DNA of 64,000 nt from Butyrivibrio sp. (lineage in GTDB: Bacteria > Bacillota > Clostridia > Lachnospirales > Lachnospiraceae). Positions 36,486 through 44,888 of the stretch are shown here, one piece after another. Made by a program: the position numbers and the translations under genes. The notes under the pieces are model-generated. The model was not told where the DNA came from, did no database searches, and saw only the letters and a list, made by a program, of their open reading frames with translations. The DNA is taken from contig NZ_JAFRGN010000015.1 of assembly GCF_017433805.1 (NCBI RefSeq), positions 1-64,000 of the forward strand, written 5' to 3'. Each line of letters begins with the position of its first letter. Positions within the stretch are counted from its first letter, which is position 1.

Positions 36486-38948
36486 ATGACGATTACGATT
36501 TCAGTCCGCGGCCTTGTAGAGTTCATACTTCGTAGCGGCAATATAGATAACAGAATACAGCAGGCACCGGCTGATGCGATGCAGGAGGGCGGTAGGATTC
36601 ACCGCATGATCCAGAAGAGCATGGGGCCTGATTATCATGCAGAGGTGCCACTTGTCTACATCCACCATACAGACAATTATGACCTTCTCCTAGAAGGCAG
36701 AGCAGATGGCATTCTGGATAAATATATAGATGATAAAGATGCTTACGACGCCCAGGAGAGCTTTATTGATAAGCCCAAACCAGCGCCACTTATAGATGAG
36801 ATCAAGGGTACCTACAGAGACCTTAGGAAAATGGAGGTACCTGTGGATGTTCATCTCGCCCAGGCCAAGTGCTATGCGGCTATGTACTGCAAGGAGAGAC
36901 ATTGCCCCAATATCAATGTTCGAATGAGCTACTGCAACATTGATACTGAGGATATGAAGTATTTCGATTTTTCTTTTACCTATGAAGAGATAGTAAAGTG
37001 GTTCGATGACCTTATCCAGATGTATCTCAAGTGGTCGGACTTTGAATTTGCCTGGTCTTCCACCAGAACCACCTCTATTAAAACAGTTCAATTTCCATTC
37101 CCATACAGAGACGGACAAAAAGACCTGGCGGCAGCAGTCTACAGGACTATTGTTCATGGTAAAAAACTGTTCCTCGAGGCACCAACAGGTACGGGAAAGA
37201 CCATAACAACAGTATTCCCTACAGTTAAGGCAATTGGAGAGGGCAAGATCAGTAAGCTCTTTTACCTGACAGCCAAGACTATCACAAGGACAGTGGCAGA
37301 GGAAGCCTTTGCAACACTTAGAAGTGCTCAGAATCTCAGGTTTAAGACTGTTACCATAACTGCCAGAGACAAGATCTGTTTTATAGATGAAAAAGAAAGA
37401 AGCTGCAATCCTGAGGCCTGCCCATATGCCAAGGGACACTATGACAGGATAAATGACGCTATTTATGATCTTCTGACAAGCGAGGACTCTTTTGACAGGG
37501 ATAAGATCGTAGAATATGCGCAGAAGCATCAGGTATGTCCTTTTGAAATGTCACTGGATATGAGCCTTTGGGCGGACGGCGTTATCTGCGACTATAACTA
37601 TGTCTTTGACCCATTCGTGTACCTTAGAAGGTTCTTTGCAGAGGGCAAAAAGAAGGACTATGTTTTCCTGGTAGATGAGACCCATAACCTTCTGGACAGA
37701 GGAAGGGATATGTATAGTGCAGTCCTTCGAAAAGAGAGCTTTTTGGAGCTTAAGAGCTCCATTAAGGAGTTTCATCCAAGTATTGCTGGGCACCTTGATA
37801 AGTGTAATAAAGCGATGCTGGAGCTTAAAAGAAACTGCGATGGATGCACGGTGCTGACAAGTATAGATAGTGTGATAAACCCTCTTAACAGGCTTGCAGG
37901 AATCATTTCTGAGTATCTTGAGGACCATTCTGAGGGCCCTTGCAGAGATGAGATTCTGGAGTTTTATTTTGATGTGTCAAGGTTTCTTACTATTTACGAT
38001 CTGGTGGATGACCACTACGTCATGTATAGCGAGTTTTCTGAAGATGGAAGCTTTTTACTGCGCCTTGCCTGTGCTGATCCATCAAGGAATCTTGCTGCAT
38101 GCATGGAAAGAGGACGATCATCAATACTGTTTTCAGCTACTCTTTTGCCTATTCAGTATTACAAAAAGCTTCTTGGCGGAACGGAAGAAGACTACGAGAT
38201 TTATGCCAAGTCAATCTTTGATCCTGTGAGGCTTGGAGTGTACCTTGGCGTTGACGTAACCAGTAAATACTCAGAGAGAAGCCCTCAGCAGTATTACAAC
38301 ATAGCTACCTACATAGATAGCGTGGTTAAATCCAGAAGCGGAAATTACCTTATATTTTTCCCGTCACATCAGTTTCTTGAGGAAGTTCTATACGTATATG
38401 AAGAGGAATTCCTTGATGAAGAAAACACTGAGCTTTTGGTTCAGAGGGATTATATGAGCGAGGAGGCCAGAGAAGCCTTCCTTGACAGGTTTTCCACAGG
38501 GAATAATATTGACCTTTCAGAAGTTATCCACATGGATCTGGAAATAGTCGAGGACAAGAATGTTCTGGGCTTTTGTGTCATGGGTGGAATCTTCAGTGAA
38601 GGTATTGATCTTAAATACGACAGCCTTATTGGCGTTATTGTTGTTGGAACAGGAATTCCGCTTGTTTGTAATGAAAGGGAAATTCTTAGGGAATACTTTG
38701 AAAAAGCAGGTTTTGACGGCTTTGACTACGCCTATAGATTCCCTGGAATGAACAAGGTTTTGCAGGCGGCTGGACGAGTTATCAGGACAGAAGAGGATAA
38801 AGGTGTTGTTACTTTGTTGGATAATCGTTTCACGCTGGCTAGTTACAGATCTCTTTTTCCAAGGGAGTGGAAGGGTTACAAAAACGTAACGACCAAAACA
38901 GTCAAAAATGAGATAACCCAGTTCTGGTCGGAAAAATCAGGTGACTAA
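36486..38948 (+). CDS. DinG/XPD-type DNA helicase with an N-terminal nuclease-like domain
   Basis: 820 residues from ATG 36486 (GGAGG upstream). It is a superfamily 2 helicase of the Rad3/XPD/DinG group: Walker A APTGTGKT with Lys238, DEAH-type box DETH at 397-400, and four cysteines placed as an iron-sulfur ligand set (Cys298, Cys307, Cys312, Cys351). The C-terminal helicase half includes FSATLLPIQYYKKLLGG and QAAGRVIRTEEDKG. Ahead of it is a region like the PD-(D/E)XK nucleases, with GRADG (Asp74) and DEIKG (Glu105, Lys107) followed by a QAKCY helix, similar to Cas4/AddB-type folds. A DNA repair role is likely. Whether the nuclease part is active is unknown. Confidence 0.87.
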   Translation: MTITISVRGLVEFILRSGNIDNRIQQAPADAMQEGGRIHRMIQKSMGPDYHAEVPLVYIHHTDNYDLLLEGRADGILDKYIDDKDAYDAQESFIDKPKPAPLIDEIKGTYRDLRKMEVPVDVHLAQAKCYAAMYCKERHCPNINVRMSYCNIDTEDMKYFDFSFTYEEIVKWFDDLIQMYLKWSDFEFAWSSTRTTSIKTVQFPFPYRDGQKDLAAAVYRTIVHGKKLFLEAPTGTGKTITTVFPTVKAIGEGKISKLFYLTAKTITRTVAEEAFATLRSAQNLRFKTVTITARDKICFIDEKERSCNPEACPYAKGHYDRINDAIYDLLTSEDSFDRDKIVEYAQKHQVCPFEMSLDMSLWADGVICDYNYVFDPFVYLRRFFAEGKKKDYVFLVDETHNLLDRGRDMYSAVLRKESFLELKSSIKEFHPSIAGHLDKCNKAMLELKRNCDGCTVLTSIDSVINPLNRLAGIISEYLEDHSEGPCRDEILEFYFDVSRFLTIYDLVDDHYVMYSEFSEDGSFLLRLACADPSRNLAACMERGRSSILFSATLLPIQYYKKLLGGTEEDYEIYAKSIFDPVRLGVYLGVDVTSKYSERSPQQYYNIATYIDSVVKSRSGNYLIFFPSHQFLEEVLYVYEEEFLDEENTELLVQRDYMSEEAREAFLDRFSTGNNIDLSEVIHMDLEIVEDKNVLGFCVMGGIFSEGIDLKYDSLIGVIVVGTGIPLVCNEREILREYFEKAGFDGFDYAYRFPGMNKVLQAAGRVIRTEEDKGVVTLLDNRFTLASYRSLFPREWKGYKNVTTKTVKNEITQFWSEKSGD

Positions 38949-38988
38949 GGGATTAAAAATTACAAAAATCGCTAAAAATGTTCTGATT

Positions 38989-39029
38989 TGGTCAACATAA
39001 ATCAAATGATAAATAATTTATGTCAACCA
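38989..39029 (+). other. Inverted repeat after the helicase gene
   Basis: TGGTCAACATAAAT and ATTTATGTCAACCA pair at 12 of 14 positions across a 13-base spacer. No T-tract follows, so it is either a weak transcript end or a protein-binding site. Confidence 0.4.
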
Positions 39030-39121
39030 TGAAAAATACTAAGTTGTATCAATTGTACGAACAATAATGCGTTTTTTAGAAAAAATGATGAAAAAGTTTT
39101 TGGAAACTGACGGCTGTGTCA

Positions 39122-39130
39122 TGTGGATAA
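39122..39130 (-). promoter_or_regulatory. DnaA-box match 1
   Basis: TGTGGATAA, the exact complement of the consensus box TTATCCACA, in the AT-rich 533-base gap before the GGDEF gene. A near match (TGTGGAAAT) follows 12 bases later. Confidence 0.4.
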
Positions 39131-39369
39131 CTCTGTGGAAATTGGGGATTAGTTAAAAAATGTGAAAGCAAACCCCAGTAAAATAGCGGCTTTGCAAGTA
39201 GTGGTAAAATGAACTAATAAACGAGCAAAAATAATCACATGACCAATTAGGTCAATGTATATATGTAAACCACAATAAAACGTGACATATGCGTCATAAA
39301 AATCCTTGAAACGCAGCATTCATGCATGTTTCACATAGGAATAGCCTATTCATCAATATATTATTTTTC

Positions 39370-39399
39370 TTGAAATAGATTAGTTTATTGATGTACAAT
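39370..39399 (+). promoter_or_regulatory. Promoter for the TPR-GGDEF gene
   Basis: TTGAAA at 39370-39375, an 18-base spacer and TACAAT at 39394-39399. The expected start would leave a leader of about 75 bases, which contains the second DnaA-box match. The rest of the 38949-39481 gap shows no gene. Confidence 0.5.
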
Positions 39400-39440
39400 T
39401 GTATTTACCTTCAAAAATTTACGTTTATATGAAAATACTT

Positions 39441-39449
39441 TGTGGATAA
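39441..39449 (-). promoter_or_regulatory. DnaA-box match 2
   Basis: A second exact TGTGGATAA, 319 bases after the first and inside the predicted leader of the GGDEF gene. Confidence 0.4.
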
Positions 39450-39481
39450 CTTTTGCAGGGTGGAGTAATTGGGGGCACTAT

Positions 39482-41116
39482 ATGAACATTAATGATTACG
39501 ATAGAGAGATACAGACTCTTAATAGTGAGATGATGCTTGCTAGATCTTCTATGTCCAGCAGCTATATAGGAATATGTAATCGACTTGTTCGTGCTGCCAA
39601 GCGTCTTGATGACAACAATCTTGTTGGCTATGCCTATTATTATCTGGCTGATGCGTATTATCTTCTGAGTACAGATTATCGCAAATTCAGCACTAATCTC
39701 CTTAAGGCAATTGAATATTTACAGCTGGAGGGCGATGTTGAGCATCTTGCAAGGTGCTATAACCTTCTTGGAATAGACTCTCTGAATCATGGTAACTATG
39801 AGCTTGCAATTGATTTCTTTTTAAATGGAATCAGTTATTGTGAGAATCTGCCAGAAAGTGGTGTTCCAGGATTTATGCTCTTTAATATTGGACATGTCTA
39901 CTACAGATTCGGGGATGTTAAGACAGCTCTTTCTTATATTAGATCTGCTTACAAGCATATCAGACGCAACCGTAAAGAGAGTCTGTATTACAGAAACATT
40001 CTTTATTGCTACTGTTTTGAGGCTGATTGCTACATAAATCTTGGTAAGCCGGATTCTGTTCGCAAATGTCTGGAATCCATGGATAAGCTTGCTAATTATC
40101 AGGAATTCAATGAGGAATATCTGCTTGGCCTTCCGATTCTCGACACTAAGATGCGCGCTTATTATTACCTTGGGGATAAGAAGCGATTCGAGTACTATTT
40201 CAAAATGCTAAATGATCTTATCTGCGACAAGAAGTTTTCACTTGATGATATGGAGGATGTGTATAACACTGCCAGATTCTATCTCCATATAGGAAAAGAA
40301 AAAGATGCTATCAATGTAGCGCATATCACAGAGGATGTTCTTGAGGATCTGAACATAGCCAATTTAAGGCTTAATCATGCTAAGCTTCGCTGTGAGATTT
40401 ATGAGAGAGTAGAGGATCCGGGCGCTAAGCTCAAAGCACTTGAGGATTTCTACAGATATACTCTTGAATTTGAAAAAGAGAAAATGGTCAACTACAAGTT
40501 TTTTGCTGCAATGAGGACCAAGCTCTCTACAGTGGAAAAAGAAAATGATAAGCTCATGAGACAGGCTGAGACGGATCAGCTTACTGGCCTTGGCAACAGA
40601 TATGGTCTGAACAGATATGCTGAGACTGCCTTTGAGAAAGCCTTTAAAAGAGGTCACTATCTGGCAGTTGAGCTTCTTGATGTTGATAACTTTAAACACT
40701 TCAATGACAAATATGGCCATCAGATGGGAGATCAGTGCCTTAAACATATTTCAAAGGCTATTACAGACATGTGCGAGCATAATAAGGAAATTCATGCCTT
40801 CAGGTATGGCGGCGACGAATTCATTATTATATATGAAAATATGAATGACGATAAGGTTCTTGATCATGCCACCAGGCTTCGAGATAAGGTAAAAGAGATG
40901 CCACTGGATTTCGGAGATGCCAAAAAGGGAGTAACTATCAGTATTTCACAGGGTATCAGGAACTCTGTTCCGCAGGAGACTACCAAGCTCTGGGATTACA
41001 TGTATGCTGCGGATAATGCTCTTTATCAGGTCAAGGAGCATTGCAAAGGAGAGGTGGCCCTTATCCATAATGCTGTGATTTCCCAGAAGTCGCTTGATGA
41101 AGTTAAGCATGGCTGA
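39482..41116 (+). CDS. TPR-containing diguanylate cyclase (GGDEF)
   Basis: 544 residues from ATG 39482, with GGGGG seven bases upstream. No signal peptide or membrane helix, so it is cytoplasmic. Residues 1-340 are tetratricopeptide-like helical repeats (for example LARCYNLLGIDSLNHGNYEL). A coiled linker leads to a GGDEF domain (about 363-535) with TDQLTGLGNR, LLDVDNFKHFND and an intact RYGGDEF at residues 441-447, so it should make c-di-GMP. The RxxD inhibitory site that normally precedes GGDEF by five residues is absent, so product feedback is unlikely. The TPR part probably binds a partner or a peptide signal. Confidence 0.9.
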   Translation: MNINDYDREIQTLNSEMMLARSSMSSSYIGICNRLVRAAKRLDDNNLVGYAYYYLADAYYLLSTDYRKFSTNLLKAIEYLQLEGDVEHLARCYNLLGIDSLNHGNYELAIDFFLNGISYCENLPESGVPGFMLFNIGHVYYRFGDVKTALSYIRSAYKHIRRNRKESLYYRNILYCYCFEADCYINLGKPDSVRKCLESMDKLANYQEFNEEYLLGLPILDTKMRAYYYLGDKKRFEYYFKMLNDLICDKKFSLDDMEDVYNTARFYLHIGKEKDAINVAHITEDVLEDLNIANLRLNHAKLRCEIYERVEDPGAKLKALEDFYRYTLEFEKEKMVNYKFFAAMRTKLSTVEKENDKLMRQAETDQLTGLGNRYGLNRYAETAFEKAFKRGHYLAVELLDVDNFKHFNDKYGHQMGDQCLKHISKAITDMCEHNKEIHAFRYGGDEFIIIYENMNDDKVLDHATRLRDKVKEMPLDFGDAKKGVTISISQGIRNSVPQETTKLWDYMYAADNALYQVKEHCKGEVALIHNAVISQKSLDEVKHG

Positions 41117-41145
41117 GAAAAAGAACGGAGTATTCTGTTTATATC

Positions 41146-41174
41146 TTGACATAATTTTTTATAACTAATATAGT
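41146..41174 (+). promoter_or_regulatory. Promoter for the valS T-box leader
   Basis: A perfect TTGACA at 41146-41151, a 17-base spacer and TATAGT at 41169-41174, giving a leader of about 460 bases. Confidence 0.75.
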
Positions 41175-41189
41175 AATTTGTAATTAAAA

Positions 41190-41510
41190 CATTAAAGGTT
41201 GTGAGAAAGAGGAGTACATATCTTTTCAGAGTCTAAAGAGAAGATACCTGCATTGTAGCTTGTGGTTATCAGGGCGTTGCGATGCATGCTGAGAGGTATC
41301 GGCGATGGAGATGTGGAAGGTAGCTTTTGAACCGGACACCCAGAACGGGACTGATTTAGTGGTTCCCATAAGTGTCCCCGCGTCATCTGCGTTAGAGGAT
41401 GAGAGCATAATCCATTTATATGGAATAGTGCTTGCTGAGTGATAAATCAAGGTGGTACCGCGTATATTACGCCCTTGGTAGCTTAATGGCTGCCAGGGGC
41501 TTTTCTTGTG
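41190..41510 (+). ncRNA. T-box riboswitch (valine)
   Basis: The valS leader holds the T-box signature AAGGTGGTACCGCG at 41449-41462 and, just after it, an intrinsic terminator (GCCCTTGGTAGC at 41471-41482 with GCTGCCAGGGGC at 41489-41500, then TTTTCTTG). The Stem I region includes the AGTA motif near 41213-41216 and a GAA-containing strand near 41316. Its specifier is probably GTA (41320-41322), a valine codon, but this was not folded. The variable base in TGGT is T, matching the A discriminator of tRNA-Val. Uncharged tRNA should stabilise the antiterminator and turn on valS. Confidence 0.92.
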
Positions 41511-41639
41511 TAGAACACTTGCTGAGGTGTTTTCGAAGCTAGTGTGAACCACTTCCGGACACTTAATGAGGCGCAAGCCGAATTTAGTGAAGCGGAAGTA
41601 TCCTTGTTTCCTGGCACAGATTCAGAAAAGGAGAAGAAC

Positions 41640-44312
41640 ATGAAGAAAGAACTTGCTAAGACCTACGATCCCAAGAGTATCGAGAGTCGTCTCTACTCTA
41701 ATTGGGAAGAAAAGAAATACTTCCATGCTGAAGTAGACGAGACCAAGAAACCATTTACTATTGTTATCCCACCGCCAAACATTACTGGTAAGCTTCACAT
41801 GGGACATGCTCTTGATAACACAATGCAGGATATCCTCATTCGTTTCAAGAGAATGCAGGGCTACAATGCACTTTGGCAGCCTGGAACAGACCATGCTTCA
41901 ATCGCTACTGAGGTTAAGATCATCGATGCACTCAAGGCTGAGGGAATCGATAAGAGAGACCTTGGACGTGAGAAATTCCTTGAGAGAGCATGGGAGTGGA
42001 AGAAAGAGTACGGCGGAACTATCATCCAGCAGCTCAAGAAGATGGGATCTTCCTGTGACTGGGATAGAGAGCGTTTCACAATGGATGATGGCTGTAACGA
42101 GGCTGTTACAGAGGTCTTCTGCAAGATGCATGAAAAAGGATATATCTATAAGGGAAGCCGTATCGTAAACTGGTGCCCAATCTGTAAGACATCTATCTCT
42201 GATGCTGAGGTTGAGTACGAGGAGCAGGCTGGTCACTTATGGCACATTAAGTATCCTGTAATTAACGAGGATGGAACAGTTTCTGATACTGATTTCATCG
42301 AGTTTGCTACAACTCGTCCAGAGACTATGCTTGGTGATACAGCTGTTGCTGTTAACCCTGATGATGACAGATACAAGAGCTTCAAGGGTAAGAAAGTTCT
42401 TTTACCTATTGTTAACAGAGAGCTTCCTATCGTAGAAGATTCTTATGTAGATATGGAATTTGGTACAGGTGTAGTTAAGATCACTCCTGGCCACGACCCT
42501 AACGACTTTGAGGTTGGTAAGCGTCATAACCTCGAGGAGATCAACATCCTCAATGATGATGCTACTATCAACGCTAACGGCGGCAAGTTCGAGGGCATGG
42601 ATCGCTATGCTGCAAGAGAAGCCATCGTTAAAGAGCTTGATGAGATGGGACTTCTCGTTGAGATTGAGGACTATTCTCACAATGTTGGTACACATGACCG
42701 TTGCCACACAACAGTTGAGCCAATGATCAAGGCTCAGTGGTTTGTTAAGATGGATGAGCTCATTAAGCCAGCAGTTAAGGCTGTTAAGGAAGGCGAGATC
42801 AAGCTGATCCCACCTCGTATGGAGAAGACATACTTCAACTGGACAGATAACATCCGTGACTGGTGTATTTCCAGACAGCTCTGGTGGGGACACAGAATCC
42901 CTGCATACTACTGCGACAAGTGTGGAGAAGTAGTTGTATCCAAGACTGCTCCTACAGTTTGCCCTAAGTGCGGCGAGACACACTTTACACAGGACCCTGA
43001 TACACTTGATACATGGTTCTCATCAGCACTCTGGCCTTTCGAGACACTTGGATGGCCACATGACACCAAGGAACTTAAGTACTTCTTCCCTACAGACGTA
43101 CTTGTAACTGGCTATGACATCATCTTCTTCTGGGTAATCAGAATGATCTTCTCAAGCTATGAGAACATGGGAACATATCCATTCCACACAGTTCTTTTCC
43201 ATGGTCTTGTAAGAGATTCTCAGGGACGTAAGATGAGTAAGTCTCTTGGAAATGGTATCGATCCTCTTGATATCATCGAGAACTACGGTGCAGATGCTCT
43301 CAGACTTACACTTATCACAGGAAACGCTCCTGGTAACGATATGCGTTTCTATAATGAAAGAGTTGAGAACAGCCGTAACTTTGCTAACAAGGTTTGGAAT
43401 GCTTCAAGATTCATTATGATGAACATGGCTGAGGATGCTAAGTCAGCTATTCACCAGCCAATGCCAGCAGGCCTTGAGCCAGTTGATAAGTGGATCCTTA
43501 GCAAGCTTAATAATACTGTAAAAGAAGTTACAGATAACATGGAGCACTATGAGCTGGGAATCGCAGTTCAGAAGGTTTATGACTTCATCTGGGATGAGTT
43601 CTGTGACTGGTACATTGAGATGGTTAAGCCTCGTCTTTACAATTCAGACGACGCAGCAAGCCATGAGGCAGCTCTTTGGACACTCCAGACAGTACTCCTC
43701 AATGCACTCAAGCTCCTTCACCCATACATGCCATTCATCACAGAAGAGATCTTCTGCACAATGCAGGATGAGGAAGAGTCAATCATGATCTCTGAGTGGC
43801 CAGTTTACAAGGATGAGTGGAACTTCGCTGCAGATGAGAAGTCTATCGAGACTATCAAAGAGGCAGTTCGCGGAATCCGTAACGTTCGTACACAGATGAA
43901 CGTTGCTCCATCTAGAAAAGCTAAGGTATTCGTAGTAAGTGACAAGGACGAGGTTCTTGATATCTTCAGAACAGGTAAGCTTTTCTTCGAGTCTCTTGCA
44001 TATGCTTCTGAGTCAGTTTGCCAGAAGGATAAGGAGGGAATCGCTGATGATGCAGTATCAGTAGTTCTTGCAGATACAACAGTTTATATTCCTTTCTCAG
44101 ATCTCGTTGATCTGTCAGCTGAGATCGAGCGTCTCACCAAGGAGCAGAAGAAGCTCGAGGGCGAGCTTAAGAGATCTCAGAATATGCTGAGCAATGAGAA
44201 GTTCCTTTCAAAGGCTCCAGCTGAGAAGATTGCTGAGGAGAAAGAGAAGCAGCAGAAGTATCAGCAGACCTACGACCAGATCACAGAGAGACTTGCACAG
44301 CTCCAGAAGTAA
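41640..44312 (+). CDS. valS: Valyl-tRNA synthetase
   Basis: ValS (890 residues) charges tRNA-Val. ATG 41640 is chosen because AGGAG lies just before it; the frame runs back to 41544 without a site. The class I signatures are PPPNITGKLHMGHAL (HIGH) and KMSKSLGNG (KMSKS). Between them lie the CP1 editing domain (TTRPETMLGDTAVAVNP) and a zinc-type block CDKCGEVVV..CPKCGETH. A C-terminal coiled coil (EIERLTKEQKKLEGELKR) is typical of ValS. Control by the upstream valine T-box is supported by the leader. Confidence 0.98.
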   Translation: MKKELAKTYDPKSIESRLYSNWEEKKYFHAEVDETKKPFTIVIPPPNITGKLHMGHALDNTMQDILIRFKRMQGYNALWQPGTDHASIATEVKIIDALKAEGIDKRDLGREKFLERAWEWKKEYGGTIIQQLKKMGSSCDWDRERFTMDDGCNEAVTEVFCKMHEKGYIYKGSRIVNWCPICKTSISDAEVEYEEQAGHLWHIKYPVINEDGTVSDTDFIEFATTRPETMLGDTAVAVNPDDDRYKSFKGKKVLLPIVNRELPIVEDSYVDMEFGTGVVKITPGHDPNDFEVGKRHNLEEINILNDDATINANGGKFEGMDRYAAREAIVKELDEMGLLVEIEDYSHNVGTHDRCHTTVEPMIKAQWFVKMDELIKPAVKAVKEGEIKLIPPRMEKTYFNWTDNIRDWCISRQLWWGHRIPAYYCDKCGEVVVSKTAPTVCPKCGETHFTQDPDTLDTWFSSALWPFETLGWPHDTKELKYFFPTDVLVTGYDIIFFWVIRMIFSSYENMGTYPFHTVLFHGLVRDSQGRKMSKSLGNGIDPLDIIENYGADALRLTLITGNAPGNDMRFYNERVENSRNFANKVWNASRFIMMNMAEDAKSAIHQPMPAGLEPVDKWILSKLNNTVKEVTDNMEHYELGIAVQKVYDFIWDEFCDWYIEMVKPRLYNSDDAASHEAALWTLQTVLLNALKLLHPYMPFITEEIFCTMQDEEESIMISEWPVYKDEWNFAADEKSIETIKEAVRGIRNVRTQMNVAPSRKAKVFVVSDKDEVLDIFRTGKLFFESLAYASESVCQKDKEGIADDAVSVVLADTTVYIPFSDLVDLSAEIERLTKEQKKLEGELKRSQNMLSNEKFLSKAPAEKIAEEKEKQQKYQQTYDQITERLAQLQK

Positions 44313-44322
44313 GGAACGGCTC

Positions 44323-44474
44323 GTGATGCACAGATAAACCTCTGATGATGTTCTGTTCTAATGCTCGTATATGCGTGTCCAAACCTCCGATGATGCTAAG
44401 CATCAAATCGGTTTGTACGCGCATATACTTGCGTTATGAACAGACACATCAAATCGGTTTATCTGCACAATCAC
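44323..44474. repeat. Nested 152-bp palindromic element
   Basis: The whole stretch folds as one imperfect hairpin with arms of about 70 bases and an apex TGATGC-TAA-GCATCA at 44391-44405. It contains two direct repeats: AAACCTCYGATGATG on the left (44337 and 44381 onward) and a perfect 14-base CATCAAATCGGTTT on the right (44401-44414 and 44447-44460), so an inner and an outer palindrome share sequence. It lies directly after valS. A 68-codon open frame across it is not credible as a gene. Confidence 0.75.
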
Positions 44475-44888
44475 TTCGCCGAGGCTTGTTTGCTGGCATG
44501 CGCGTAGGTTATGGCTGCGCGTCAGTGCAAGGAAATTTTTGTGTTGGCTAGGGCGTGACAGCCTATTTTGCATCGGTTTTCAATGATATGCCCATGATAG
44601 ATGCATGTATTTTACTGATATAAATGATAAGTACATCGATAATAAGTATTTCTATTGAAATAGATGCAAACTGAGAGTGTTAAGATATTGAAAGTGCATC
44701 TAAAGTGACAAGAAATCTTTTTTTTGATGAAAAAGAAATATAGAAGTTATTGATATGAGCATCGATAAAGAATAGAACGGATAAAATTGATGCTTTGCCA
44801 AGAAAAATGCAGTTTGAGATATAAACTCTAATTATTCGAGAATATGTGATTGGAGATATCTGCTGAAAGGCGTTTATATAGATAAGGT
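44475..44888. other. Gene-free AT-rich gap before folC
   Basis: No gene was found. The stretch contains the motif ATAGATGCA twice (44597-44605 and 44660-44668) and its complement TGCATCTA at 44695-44702. No strong promoter for folC was identified, although AT-rich -10-like blocks are common. Confidence 0.4.

Noticed and set aside
38949..39481. Replication origin
   Set aside because: Two DnaA boxes alone are insufficient; there is no dnaA or dnaN and no unwinding element. Kept only as a lower-interest observation.
44345..44551. 68-codon frame after valS
   Set aside because: It lies in and just beyond the palindromic element, so its reading is a by-product of the repeat.
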